Shown: piece after piece, positions 34,424 through 43,965 of the stretch
Layout of the letters: the number at the start of each line of letters is the position of its first letter
Numbering within the stretch: position 1 is the stretch's first letter
NCBI GenBank assembly: GCA_964388575.1
Contig: CAYMAZ010000002.1
Coordinates: 73,695-137,694 of the forward strand
Reading direction: 5' to 3'
DNA: 64,000 nt
Source of the DNA: CAYMAZ01 sp964388575
Lineage (GTDB): Bacteria > Bacteroidota > Bacteroidia > Bacteroidales > DTU049
Made by a program: the position numbers and the translations under genes
The notes under the pieces: model-generated
The model's database searches: none
What the model saw: the letters and a program-made list of their open reading frames with translations, nothing else
Told to the model about the DNA's origin: nothing

Positions 34424-34864
34424 TCATTCTTTCATTGAAGTAGTTCTCATTTTTCTGTGTAAAATCAAAATAAGAAAAAGAATGAGCAACGCTACTGATG
34501 CAGTCACAGGCTGCATCCAAGAAACATATCCGATAATCATCAATTGAACAAGCAGCCAGATATAAACGATTACGACTGACCCGATTGTAATCATTTTTGC
34601 ATGTCTGTAGTTGAAAATGACAGAGAGTAAAGCAGCAAGAAATGATCCACCTACGACAAAAAACAAAAAAATACCAGGAATATAATAATTGCTGAAAGGA
34701 CTTCCTTCAAGCCATTCAGTAGGAACTCCTTCAGCTCCTGCCATAGCATAATATCCACCACCGAATGCATTTAAGGCCGCAAAAGCCAAAAGAATGATTA
34801 TGAAGACTTTTGCTAACTTCTTCTCAGTTGAAACTTTTTCCTGAATCTTTTCAGTTGCATTCAT
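34424..34864 (-). CDS. Small integral membrane protein, unknown function
   Basis: 146 residues with four hydrophobic segments (about 18-38, 62-86, 92-112, 118-136). Features include 'AFGGGYYAMAGAEGVPTEWLEGSPFSNYYIPGIFL' between the first two helices, a glycine-rich loop I have seen in small membrane proteins of several phyla. There is no catalytic motif. The gene converges with the zinc-ribbon gene, with 16 bases between the stops. Confidence 0.65.
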   Translation of the reverse strand: MNATEKIQEKVSTEKKLAKVFIIILLAFAALNAFGGGYYAMAGAEGVPTEWLEGSPFSNYYIPGIFLFFVVGGSFLAALLSVIFNYRHAKMITIGSVVIVYIWLLVQLMIIGYVSWMQPVTASVALLILFLILILHRKMRTTSMKE

Positions 34865-35037
34865 GGGCTTGGATTTTGGATGATGAATTTACATGAAATT
34901 CAAATGATGATCTGGGGAGACACATTTTTTTCAATTCAAATTTAAAACACTTTAAATTTGATTTTGCATTTTTCATAAAGAAATTTTTTGAAAAATTTAA
35001 TCATTGGTGAATCAAAATACTACAATTGACTTTTTTG

Positions 35038-35046
35038 TAACTTTGC
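35038..35046 (+). promoter_or_regulatory. -7 box of the sucAB-nadB unit
   Basis: TAACTTTGC matches TAnnTTTGC and lies 20 bases before the ATG at 35067. Confidence 0.6.
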
Positions 35047-35066
35047 ATAAATAATTATCGAATTAA

Positions 35067-37853
35067 ATGGATACGCTTTCATGGCTTCATCAGATCTCAC
35101 ACGACGAAATTGATGAATTATACAAAAAATATCTCGAAGACAAACAATCCGTTGATGAGCAATGGTTAAAGTTTTTTGAGGGTTTTGAGTTTGCCCGCGC
35201 AAATTATTCTGAACAATCACATTCATCCGATGTATCATACATCAGTAAGGAATTTAATGTCCTTCAGCTCATCACAGCCTATCGTCAAAGAGGGCACTAC
35301 TTCACAGAAACCAATCCTGTCAGAAAAAGAAGAGTCTATAAACCAGATTTGTCAATTGAGAACTTCGGTTTTGATGAGGCAGACTTGGATAACGTTTTTG
35401 CTGCAGGAAATGATGTTGGACTCGGCAAAACAAGTCTTCGCAATATCATCTCCCTGTTGCAGGAAACTTATTGCAAATCTATCGGAGTTGAATATATGTA
35501 TATCCGACTACCACAAATTGTTGACTGGTTGCGGAATAAGATGGAAACCCTCAGAAATCGGCCTGCTTTTACAATTTATGAAAAAAAAACACTGCTTAAG
35601 CTACTGTCTGACAGTGTTCTGTTTGAACAGTTTCTGCATAAACGATTTACCGGCCAAAAAAGATTTTCTCTTGAAGGTGCAGAAAATTTCATTCCTGCAA
35701 TGCAGATAATGATTGATTATGCCGGATCATTAGGAGTTAGAGACTTTGTACTTGGAATGGCACACAGAGGCCGTCTGAATGTACTCGCAAACATCATGCA
35801 AAAACCTGCAAGTAAGATATTCACAGAATTTGAAGGAAAGGAGTTTGATGAAGCTCATTTACTTGGTGATGTTAAATATCATATGGGCTTTGTTTCAAAA
35901 CGAAAAGTAACTGAAAATTCTGAAATCACCCTCACACTGTCACCAAATCCCTCTCATCTGGAAACAGTCGGACCAGTTGTACAAGGGATAGCCCGTGCAA
36001 AACTGCATGATCATGATGAAAATATGAACGCAGTAATTCCTGTGGTTGTTCACGGTGATGCAAGTGTTGCTGGACAAGGTGTTGTATATGAACTTGTACA
36101 GATGTCAGAATTAAAGGCGCATAAAACCGGTGGAACAATTCACATTGTGATTAATAATCAGGTTGGCTTTACAACAGATTATCTGGATGCAAGATCTTCG
36201 ATCTATTGCACAGATGTGGCCAAAGTGATTCAATCACCAATTTTTCATGTTAACGGAGATGATGTTGAAGCAATAGCCTACGTGATGAAAATGGCTGTGG
36301 AATACAGAATGAAATTCAATAAAGATGTATTTGTGGATTTGCTCTGCTACAGAAGACATGGACATAACGAAAGTGATGAGCCGAGGTATACTCAGCCATT
36401 ACTTTACAGAGCCATTGAGCAACATGATGATCCACTTAAAATATATGCTTCAAGACTGGTCAGTGAAAACATCGTGAGTGAAGATTTTGTTACTCAACTT
36501 CATACTGAGTATTTTCAGAAAATGGACTCAATCCTTGAAGTTGCACAAAATACAACCAAGGTTCATCTCGACATGTTTCTGAAAGAGCAGTGGCAAAAAA
36601 TTCCACGTGCATCTGAAGAAGATATCTATTCTCCAACTGATACAGCTGTTGACCCCGATGTTCTTATTGAAACAGGAAAGAAAATCAACACGTTACCTGA
36701 GGGAATAAACGCATATTCAAAATTACAACGAATGCTTGATTCCCGACTCAAAATGCTAGAGAAAGATGCCATTGACTGGGGTTTTGCAGAACAACTTGCT
36801 TTTGCAACATTGTTAAACGAAGGATACAATATTCGGATTTGCGGACAGGACGTTGAAAGAGGAACGTTTTCACACCGTCATGCTGTGTTGACAACAAATG
36901 ATTCTAAGGATAAATATTATCCACTTAACCATATCAAAAACGGACAAGCAAAATTTGAAATTTACAATTCGTTATTATCAGAATATGCAGTCCTCGGTTT
37001 TGAATATGGATATGCAATGTACAGAGTAAATGACCTGACAATCTGGGAAGCACAATTTGGCGACTTTGCAAATGGAGCTCAGATTATCATTGATCAGTTT
37101 ATCTCATCTGCTGAAGAAAAATGGGGTGTGATGAATAATCTTGTTCTGTTTCTACCTCACGGCTATGAAGGACAAGGGCCTGAACACAGCAGTGCACGTA
37201 TTGAACGTTTCCTGAATCTTTGTGCCAACTACAACATGGATGTTATTCAGTGCTCCACTCCGGCCAGTCTGTTTCATGCATTGAGAAGACATCTCCTGAG
37301 GCCTTGGAGGAAACCACTGGTCATATTTACTCCCAAAAGTCTTCTTAGACATCCCTTATGTGTAAGCAAAATCAACGAATTCACTCAAGATCGTTTCCGG
37401 TTAATATATGATGACCTGAATGTGAATAAGGGAAAAGTGACACATTTTGTTCTGTGTTCCGGAAAAATATATTATGATGTTCTTGAGGAAAGAAAAAAGC
37501 ACAACGCTCAAAGTATGGCTGTCATTCGCCTTGAACAATTATATCCTTTTGCTCTGAACATTCTGAAGGACATCATAAAGACATATCCCAATTCTGTACA
37601 ATTTACCTGGATTCAGGATGAGCCTGCAAACATGGGAGCATGGGGATTTCTTTCAAAATGGCTCAGACCTTTGGGATTTTCCCTTATTTCTAGACCATTT
37701 TCGTCCAGTCCTGCTACAGGTTCATATGAGCTGCACAAACTACGCCAACAGAAACTCATTGACAAACTCTTCGGAGAATGCCAGTGCGAAAGGTCCAAAA
37801 TCGAATGTAAAATGCTGTGTCTGGGATCAACACCTGATTATGTCCAATTGTAA
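35067..37853 (+). CDS. sucA: 2-oxoglutarate dehydrogenase E1 component
   Basis: 928 residues, the normal length for bacterial OdhA/SucA. The N-terminus has the E2-interacting helix region ('SWLHQISHDEIDELYKKYLEDK'). The thiamine-diphosphate core shows 'GMAHRGRLNVLANI', 'LSPNPSHLETVGPVVQGIARA', 'VHGDASVAGQGVVYELVQMS' and 'GGTIHIVINNQVGFTT'. Later parts give 'GQDVERGTFSHRHAVL', 'EAQFGDFANGAQIIIDQF' and 'PHGYEGQGPEHSSARIERFL'. It decarboxylates 2-oxoglutarate and passes the succinyl group to the E2 lipoyl domain. sucB follows after 26 bases. The E3 (lipoamide dehydrogenase) gene is not in the window. Confidence 0.97.
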   Translation: MDTLSWLHQISHDEIDELYKKYLEDKQSVDEQWLKFFEGFEFARANYSEQSHSSDVSYISKEFNVLQLITAYRQRGHYFTETNPVRKRRVYKPDLSIENFGFDEADLDNVFAAGNDVGLGKTSLRNIISLLQETYCKSIGVEYMYIRLPQIVDWLRNKMETLRNRPAFTIYEKKTLLKLLSDSVLFEQFLHKRFTGQKRFSLEGAENFIPAMQIMIDYAGSLGVRDFVLGMAHRGRLNVLANIMQKPASKIFTEFEGKEFDEAHLLGDVKYHMGFVSKRKVTENSEITLTLSPNPSHLETVGPVVQGIARAKLHDHDENMNAVIPVVVHGDASVAGQGVVYELVQMSELKAHKTGGTIHIVINNQVGFTTDYLDARSSIYCTDVAKVIQSPIFHVNGDDVEAIAYVMKMAVEYRMKFNKDVFVDLLCYRRHGHNESDEPRYTQPLLYRAIEQHDDPLKIYASRLVSENIVSEDFVTQLHTEYFQKMDSILEVAQNTTKVHLDMFLKEQWQKIPRASEEDIYSPTDTAVDPDVLIETGKKINTLPEGINAYSKLQRMLDSRLKMLEKDAIDWGFAEQLAFATLLNEGYNIRICGQDVERGTFSHRHAVLTTNDSKDKYYPLNHIKNGQAKFEIYNSLLSEYAVLGFEYGYAMYRVNDLTIWEAQFGDFANGAQIIIDQFISSAEEKWGVMNNLVLFLPHGYEGQGPEHSSARIERFLNLCANYNMDVIQCSTPASLFHALRRHLLRPWRKPLVIFTPKSLLRHPLCVSKINEFTQDRFRLIYDDLNVNKGKVTHFVLCSGKIYYDVLEERKKHNAQSMAVIRLEQLYPFALNILKDIIKTYPNSVQFTWIQDEPANMGAWGFLSKWLRPLGFSLISRPFSSSPATGSYELHKLRQQKLIDKLFGECQCERSKIECKMLCLGSTPDYVQL

Positions 37854-37879
37854 TTTAAAAACCGAGTTATTCTGAAGCT

Positions 37880-39139
37880 ATGATAGAACAAATAACAATT
37901 CCACAAATCGGCGAGTCAATCAGTGAAGCCCAGGTTTCACGATGGCTGGTTCAAAATAATGATTCTGTTCTCAGGGATCAGGATATTGCAGAAATTGATT
38001 CTGACAAAACGACACTCACAATTGTTGCACCGGCATCTGGAAAAATTAATATCCTTGTAAGCGAAGGAAGTAATGTGCTTATCGGACAACTGATTGCTGA
38101 AATTGATACATCTGTTGCTTTGCAATCAGAACATATTGAAAAAGAAAATCAGAAAGAGGGAAAACCATCAGTCCCCCCTGTCCCACCCAAACAAGCGACA
38201 ACTGATGCAACTCAGCAGGAGCCCAAAAATGAATCAAATGTAGATCACAAGATTGTAGTTACTCCGCTTGCAAGACAAAAAATGCGTAATGAAGGAGTTC
38301 AGCCTAAGGATATGATTTCACATATGCTCAACATACGGATCGGAATTAAAGATGTGGAAAATTTTCTTTCTGCCAAAACAGATCCAGATCAAAATACTGT
38401 TCCGTCTGAAAGGAAAGTTACAAGAAAAACAATGTCACCTCTTCGCAAAAAACTTGCACAACGGTTGGTTAAGGTGAAAAATCAGACAGCCATGCTCACA
38501 ACTTTCAACGAAATAGATATGAGCAGGCTCATTAAACTGAGAAATACTTATAAAGATGATTTTTTAAAAAAACATGATACAAAACTTGGCTTCATGGCTT
38601 TTTTTGTGAAAGCATGTTCCATTGCATTGAAAAAATTCCCATCTGTCAACGCAATGATTGAAGAAGAGGAGGTACTTTACTATGATTATTCTGACATCAG
38701 CATCGCAGTGAGCACTGACAAAGGACTGGTAGTACCTGTCATCAGAGACACAAACAGCCTCAGTATTCCTATGATCGAAAAGGAAATCGGAAGACTTGCA
38801 GAAAAGGCACGAAATTTTAAACTCCTTCCAGAAGATCTGGAAGGCGGAACATTTACAATAACAAATGGAGGCGTTTTCGGCTCTCTTTTATCAACACCTA
38901 TCATCAATCCCCCACAAACAGCCATCCTCGGAATGCATACCATTCAGGAACGTCCGGTTGCCGTTAACGGACAAGTAATAATCAAACCTATGATGTACAT
39001 TGCTTTATCATACGATCATCGTTTAATTGACGGAAAAGAGTCGGTTGGTTTTGTGATGGAAATAAAGCGTTTGATTGAAAATCCCGCATTTCTTCAATTT
39101 GACAATCCGGACTTATTCTCTGAAATGTTACAATTATAA
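37880..39139 (+). CDS. sucB: Dihydrolipoyllysine succinyltransferase (E2 of 2-oxoglutarate dehydrogenase)
   Basis: 419 residues in three parts. A lipoyl domain covers 1-77 with the lipoylated Lys43 in 'EIDSDKTTLTI'. A peripheral-subunit-binding domain follows at about 128-165 ('VVTPLARQKMRNEGVQPKDM'). The catalytic acyltransferase spans about 190-419, with the active-site 'ALSYDHRLIDGKESVGF' (His and Asp). The linker between the first two parts is rich in Pro, Thr and Gln. It accepts the succinyl group from SucA and transfers it to CoA. It is co-directional with sucA and very likely in the same operon. Confidence 0.95.
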   Translation: MIEQITIPQIGESISEAQVSRWLVQNNDSVLRDQDIAEIDSDKTTLTIVAPASGKINILVSEGSNVLIGQLIAEIDTSVALQSEHIEKENQKEGKPSVPPVPPKQATTDATQQEPKNESNVDHKIVVTPLARQKMRNEGVQPKDMISHMLNIRIGIKDVENFLSAKTDPDQNTVPSERKVTRKTMSPLRKKLAQRLVKVKNQTAMLTTFNEIDMSRLIKLRNTYKDDFLKKHDTKLGFMAFFVKACSIALKKFPSVNAMIEEEEVLYYDYSDISIAVSTDKGLVVPVIRDTNSLSIPMIEKEIGRLAEKARNFKLLPEDLEGGTFTITNGGVFGSLLSTPIINPPQTAILGMHTIQERPVAVNGQVIIKPMMYIALSYDHRLIDGKESVGFVMEIKRLIENPAFLQFDNPDLFSEMLQL

Positions 39140-39148
39140 TCTTAGGTC

Positions 39149-40696
39149 ATGAGAAACAGATTTGATTTCATTGTTGTGGGTTCAGGCATCGCTGGCTTGT
39201 CATTTGCCCTCAAAGCAGCAAAACATGGAAAAGTTGCAATTCTGACAAAATCTGAACCCCTTGAAACTGCAACAAGATATGCACAGGGAGGCATAGCAGC
39301 TGTTATGTATGCCCCTGACTCAATAGAGAAGCATATTGCAGACACCATGAAAGCCGGATGCTACCTGAATAATGAAGAAGTTGTCAGAATGACCATATCA
39401 GAGTCTACTGACAGAATTATTGACCTGATTGAACTTGGCGTCGGTTTTGACAAAACTGCTTCTGGGAGTTTTGACCTGACCAGAGAAGGCGGTCATACAG
39501 AAAAACGTGTATTTCATGTAAAAGACAGTACCGGAGAGGAAATTCAGAGACATCTTCTGCAAAAGGCAATTCTTCACCCAAACATCAATGTTTACAGAGA
39601 CTATTTTGTGCTTGAACTGATTACACAGCATCATCTGGGTGTTCAGGTCAACCGGCGCAGCAATGATATACAGTGCTTCGGAGTATATGCCTTTAATCAG
39701 TTCACAAATGAAGTGGAAGTGTTCCTTTCAAAAGTAACACTTATGGCTACCGGTGGTTGTGGAACAGTATACGAAGTCACCTCAAATCCTTTAATTGCTA
39801 CCGGTGATGGTGTTGCAATGGTATACCGTGCCAAAGGATTTATTGAACACATGGAATTCATTCAGTTTCATCCTACATCATTATATCTTCCCGGAGTCAG
39901 ACCTGCATTTTTAATTACTGAAGCACTGCGTGGTGAAGGTGCCGTCTTAAGCACTGAGAACGAGCACAACTTTATGCTAAGATATGATGAGCGGGGATCT
40001 CTGGCTCCCCGCGATGTGGTAGCCAGAGCCATTGACCATGAACTCAAACTTTCAGGTAAAAAACATGTTTTTCTTGATTGCCGTCACATGGGGAAAGAAT
40101 TACTTCAGACAAGATTCCCAATGATTTTCAACAAATGTCTTTCTCATGGAATTGACATCAGTAAAGAACTGCTCCCCGTTGCACCAGCAGCACACTATCA
40201 GGTTGGTGGTATCAAAGTGGACATCAATGCACATACAAGTATCACAAATCTTTACGCATCAGGAGAATGCGCATGTACAGGGCTGCATGGAGCCAACCGA
40301 CTCGCTTCTAACTCTCTGCTTGAAGCTGCAGTTTTCAGTCACAGAGCATACCTTGATGCCATTGAAAAAATCGGACAAATATCTCTTAACGAAGACATCC
40401 CAGACTGGAATGAAGAAAGTGTTGTGTATTATGATGACAACCAGAAAATCAATGATTACATCAACAGATTAAACAACCTCATGACCAACGATGTTGGCAT
40501 TGCCAGAAGCAAAAAAAGACTCTTGCATGCACTTGATGAACTGTTGGTTTTGTATTCCGAGACAGAAGAAATTTACAAATTATCAAAAATTAACACATCA
40601 CTGTGTGAACTCAGGAACATGATTAACACAGCATATCTGATTATAAAACAGGCACTTCAGAGAGAAGAAAGCATCGGACTACATTATATTGAATAG
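39149..40696 (+). CDS. nadB: L-aspartate oxidase
   Basis: 515 residues. The FAD-binding Rossmann motif is at the start ('FIVVGSGIAGLSFALKAAKHG'). The succinate dehydrogenase/fumarate reductase-type flavoprotein fold follows: 'RYAQGGIAAVMYAPDS', 'REGGHTEKRVFHVKDSTGEEI', 'EFIQFHPTSLYLPG', 'LAPRDVVARAIDHE' and 'HYQVGGIKVDINAHTSI...YASGECACTGLHGANRLASNSL'. It oxidises L-aspartate to iminoaspartate in de novo NAD synthesis. It starts only 9 bases after sucB, suggesting co-transcription. The partners nadA and nadC are not nearby. Confidence 0.95.
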   Translation: MRNRFDFIVVGSGIAGLSFALKAAKHGKVAILTKSEPLETATRYAQGGIAAVMYAPDSIEKHIADTMKAGCYLNNEEVVRMTISESTDRIIDLIELGVGFDKTASGSFDLTREGGHTEKRVFHVKDSTGEEIQRHLLQKAILHPNINVYRDYFVLELITQHHLGVQVNRRSNDIQCFGVYAFNQFTNEVEVFLSKVTLMATGGCGTVYEVTSNPLIATGDGVAMVYRAKGFIEHMEFIQFHPTSLYLPGVRPAFLITEALRGEGAVLSTENEHNFMLRYDERGSLAPRDVVARAIDHELKLSGKKHVFLDCRHMGKELLQTRFPMIFNKCLSHGIDISKELLPVAPAAHYQVGGIKVDINAHTSITNLYASGECACTGLHGANRLASNSLLEAAVFSHRAYLDAIEKIGQISLNEDIPDWNEESVVYYDDNQKINDYINRLNNLMTNDVGIARSKKRLLHALDELLVLYSETEEIYKLSKINTSLCELRNMINTAYLIIKQALQREESIGLHYIE

Positions 40697-40702
40697 ATAG
40701 TC

Positions 40703-41491
40703 CTAGTCTGTCAATAAACGTTCCAGATCCTCCTTACTTAATGTATGTTCCTCAAAGTATCCTTTTGGATATTTCATTGGAATAGACTGTAAAAGTCCAA
40801 CAATTTCTTTTGAAATTAAATAGTTACGATACCACTTATCATCTGCAGGAATAATAATCCAGGGATGTTGTTTGCTGCATCGTTCAAAAATTTCCTCATA
40901 CACTGCAGTATAGGCATTCCAGTTTTTTGCTTCAGATATATCTGAAGGGTCGTATTTCCATAACTTATCAGGATTTGTAAGTCTTCTTTTAAACCTCCTT
41001 GTTTGTTCTTCCTTGCTGATATGTAGAAAAAATTTCAGAATCGTTGTGTCATGATCAGAAAGCATCGACTCGAAAGCATTGATATAGTCAAACCTTCGCT
41101 GTAACTTCTTTGCCGAAATCAGTTTATGAACGTGCGGAACAAGAATATCTTCATAATGAGACCTGTTAAACAAATGAATCATTCCCCTTGGAGGTGTATG
41201 TTTGTGAACTCGTCTTAAAAAATCGTAAGTGTATTCTTCAGTTGTCGGCTTCTTAAACGATTTGACACGGATGCCCATTGGGTTAATTTCTCCGAAAACA
41301 TGTTTAACAGTACTGTCTTTCCCTGATGCATCCATCCCCTGTAAAATAATCAGCAGACTCCTTTTGTTTTCAGCATACATTAATCCCTGTAAATATTGCA
41401 TTTTCTCAATATTTTCTCTGAATTTCAAATTAATTTCTTCCTTATTCAGATTCTCAGGGGCTTTTGTTGATATCTGTTTTAAAACACTCAT
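40703..41491 (-). CDS. ppk2: Polyphosphate kinase 2 family phosphotransferase
   Basis: 262 residues, typical for single-domain PPK2. The Walker A is 'ILQGMDASGKDSTVKHVF'; 'FKKPTTEEYTYDFLRRVHKHTP', 'IHLFNRSHYEDILVPHVH' (Walker B region) and the lid 'RRFKRRLTNPDKLWKYDPSD' are all present. It transfers phosphate between polyphosphate and nucleotides, regenerating NTPs or NDPs. The subclass (I, II or III) cannot be settled by eye. The gene converges with nadB, with 6 bases between the stops. Confidence 0.9.
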   Translation of the reverse strand: MSVLKQISTKAPENLNKEEINLKFRENIEKMQYLQGLMYAENKRSLLIILQGMDASGKDSTVKHVFGEINPMGIRVKSFKKPTTEEYTYDFLRRVHKHTPPRGMIHLFNRSHYEDILVPHVHKLISAKKLQRRFDYINAFESMLSDHDTTILKFFLHISKEEQTRRFKRRLTNPDKLWKYDPSDISEAKNWNAYTAVYEEIFERCSKQHPWIIIPADDKWYRNYLISKEIVGLLQSIPMKYPKGYFEEHTLSKEDLERLLTD

Positions 41492-41573
41492 AAAAAATTG
41501 GATATTTTTTGTTTCAAAATCAATGTTGTTTATTATCTGATATAAATAACAGGTTTTCTGATATTAAAAATAT

Positions 41574-41602
41574 AAAAGGCTGCTGTTCGCAGCCTTTTGG
41601 TT
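41574..41602 (-). terminator. Intrinsic terminator after the choice-of-anchor L gene
   Basis: A perfect 10-bp stem AAAAGGCTGC / GCAGCCTTTT with a 5-base loop. On the minus strand it is followed by a T-rich run. It lies 16 bases past the stop of the gene at 41619-43949. Confidence 0.8.
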
Positions 41603-41618
41603 CTGTAACTTATTTCTT

Positions 41619-43949
41619 TTACTCTCTGAGAATGGTCACCGAAGACTGATACACCTTATCCAGATATTTGAAAACATAAAAATATGTTCCGTCCGATAGG
41701 GTTCCTCCATCCCATTTGTTATCATAGTTAGTTTGTTCAAACACAATTTTTCCCCAGCGATTAAATACCTGTAAAATATTGTTGGGATACTTCTCCGCGT
41801 TTTTAATTACAAATATATCATTAACATTGTCTCCGTTTGGTGTAATCACGTTTGGAAAAACCAGAATATCATCAATTACAATTACTGTTCTGGTAATTGT
41901 GTCATTACAACCTTCATCAGTAGAAACAATTAGTGTAACTTCATAAGTAGTTTCATTATCTGGATATGTATGCGCAACAGGGGGTGGAAAATCACTTGTG
42001 GTTGCGTCACCAAAGTCCCAGAACCAATATTGCGAAATATTATCTGAATAAAATACAATTGTTGGATCGTATGTCTTTCCTATTTCTGGGACAGTATAAA
42101 ATTCTGCTTCAGGCTGAGGCCATGCTTCAACATAATCTGAGAAACTGAGTATTGTTTCACAACCATAGGTGTTTGTCAGGGTCAATGAAACGGTATAATC
42201 TCCGGGAGTTGAGTATATATGATCAGGATTCTGTTGTGTTGAAGTTGTCCCGTCACCAAAATTCCATAACCAACCCGTTATATTCGAATCGGGAGAATTC
42301 TCGTTAAACTGTACATTGACAGGAACACATCCACTGAGCGGAAATCCTGAAAAATCAACATCCGGACTGGGATTCACCGGAACAATAATTGAATCAATTG
42401 CAAAGCAACCGCTATTGTTTGTGCCCATTACGATATACGTTGTCGTTGTTGTGGGTGAAACAGTTATCGGATTTTGAGCAGATCCTACTGTTGTCCAGAG
42501 ATACAAGTCGGCTCCGGTTGCAGTTAACACTGAGCTTTCTCCGGCACATAATCCGGGTGGATTGGCTGTAATGGTTAGATTCGGATCTGGCAATACAGTA
42601 ACGGTTACACTTGCGGTGGATTCATAACCACACAGGTCTGTCGCTGTTACTGTGTATGTTGTCGTTGTCGTTGGTGAAACAAGTACTGTTTGTCCTCCTC
42701 CTGCATTATTGTCCCAAATATAATCGAACGGGGCAAACCCATCTGCAACATTAGCACCAATTTCCACAAGTGAGGCCGCCGATTCACAAAAACTCACATC
42801 TCCGAACCCGGTCGCTGTGGGTATCTGATAGTCTTTGATGAAAACCTGAATTGTGTCTGTTGCGCCACATGTGTTTAAAAAAATTAGTTGAACATCTTCC
42901 AGAGGCTCAACGATACCGTCAAAAATGGGAGATATATAGACTGTTCCAAGAGTTTGACCTGTAGGAATAACAATACTGTCAGGGATCATCAGATAATCAA
43001 CCCCGTTGATAGCAGTGCCGCCAATGGTATAATGGAGGACAAAATCACTACTTAAAGGTTGTGGTAAATTTACATTAACAAGAGCATCAACGCACCCTTC
43101 AACTGCATTATCCTGAACCGAAGGAACAGAGTAATCAACAGTAACTGTAAATGCAGTTGTTCCGAAACTATTTGCTTCTAGAAATACAGCCGAATCATAG
43201 GAACGATCTCCTACATCGGCAATGGCAATCTTAATGTGATAATTTACGCATGGAACCACATGGGCCCATGCAGTTATAACAGTTGTAAAGCCGTCAAATA
43301 CAATCGTCTGTCCGGCCAATGCCTGATTATCAACATAATATTGAGCGTAGGAACCACTGTGTACATTGTTAATGGCCACTGGTACTGTTGTACTGGGAAT
43401 ATGTGCAATATTATAGTTTGTATAAGTTCCTGCAATTGGATTGGGTCCTGAAATAAAAAACCCAAATACATCATTGAAGCTTGAATTTACAAATTCCGGA
43501 TATTCTTCTGAAGCAAATACATATCTGAAGAAAATGGTGTCTGATAATGGGAAAAAATCGAATTCCAGTACGGTTGCATCCTGTGTATTGGGAATCAATG
43601 TATTTAATGTGCCGTCACCAGGGAGTCCGTTTATCGTACTGACAAATCCTGAAACAGGGCTGCCAATGGCAGGAGTTCCGTTCACTATGCCTGTTGATAA
43701 AATGACACCCTCAGTCAATCCAAGATTTGTCGGGTTTGCACCTGTCTGAAAATGACCTATCGAATTTGGGGTTCCAATATATGTAACATTGGAAATTGTT
43801 ACGCCACCTGTAGAAGAAAGTAAAACATTTTCCACATACCACGTTGGTGTCTGACCTGTTGAAACCAGGAGTTGAGCATGTGCACCACTGCTCAAAAACA
43901 GAACAACCATTCCGAGTAATATGAACCGACTTAACATTGAAAATTTCAT
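41619..43949 (-). CDS. Secreted choice-of-anchor-L protein with Ig/PKD repeats and T9SS type B sorting domain
   Basis: 776 residues. A signal peptide (about 1-25, ending 'GAHA') is followed by a 'choice-of-anchor L' domain at about 30-260: 'ILSTGIVNGTPAIGSP', 'LEFDFFPLSDTIFFRYVFASEEYPEF', 'FGFFISGPNP'. Next comes a Calx-beta-like stretch ('SSDFVLHYTIGGTAINGVDYLMIPD'), two Ig-like repeats, two PKD domains ('WLWNFGDGTTSTQQNPDHIY', 'WFWDFGDATTS'), and a gliding-motility-associated C-terminal domain. That domain ends 'FPNVITPNGDNVNDIF...FNRWGKIVFEQ...YFYVFKY'. Type B domains direct export by the type IX system and attachment to the cell surface or release. The last ~170 residues are nearly the same as in the upstream neighbour. 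Probable surface adhesin; the ligand is unknown. Confidence 0.88.
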   Translation of the reverse strand: MKFSMLSRFILLGMVVLFLSSGAHAQLLVSTGQTPTWYVENVLLSSTGGVTISNVTYIGTPNSIGHFQTGANPTNLGLTEGVILSTGIVNGTPAIGSPVSGFVSTINGLPGDGTLNTLIPNTQDATVLEFDFFPLSDTIFFRYVFASEEYPEFVNSSFNDVFGFFISGPNPIAGTYTNYNIAHIPSTTVPVAINNVHSGSYAQYYVDNQALAGQTIVFDGFTTVITAWAHVVPCVNYHIKIAIADVGDRSYDSAVFLEANSFGTTAFTVTVDYSVPSVQDNAVEGCVDALVNVNLPQPLSSDFVLHYTIGGTAINGVDYLMIPDSIVIPTGQTLGTVYISPIFDGIVEPLEDVQLIFLNTCGATDTIQVFIKDYQIPTATGFGDVSFCESAASLVEIGANVADGFAPFDYIWDNNAGGGQTVLVSPTTTTTYTVTATDLCGYESTASVTVTVLPDPNLTITANPPGLCAGESSVLTATGADLYLWTTVGSAQNPITVSPTTTTTYIVMGTNNSGCFAIDSIIVPVNPSPDVDFSGFPLSGCVPVNVQFNENSPDSNITGWLWNFGDGTTSTQQNPDHIYSTPGDYTVSLTLTNTYGCETILSFSDYVEAWPQPEAEFYTVPEIGKTYDPTIVFYSDNISQYWFWDFGDATTSDFPPPVAHTYPDNETTYEVTLIVSTDEGCNDTITRTVIVIDDILVFPNVITPNGDNVNDIFVIKNAEKYPNNILQVFNRWGKIVFEQTNYDNKWDGGTLSDGTYFYVFKYLDKVYQSSVTILRE

Positions 43950-43965
43950 ATTTGTATAATTTTTG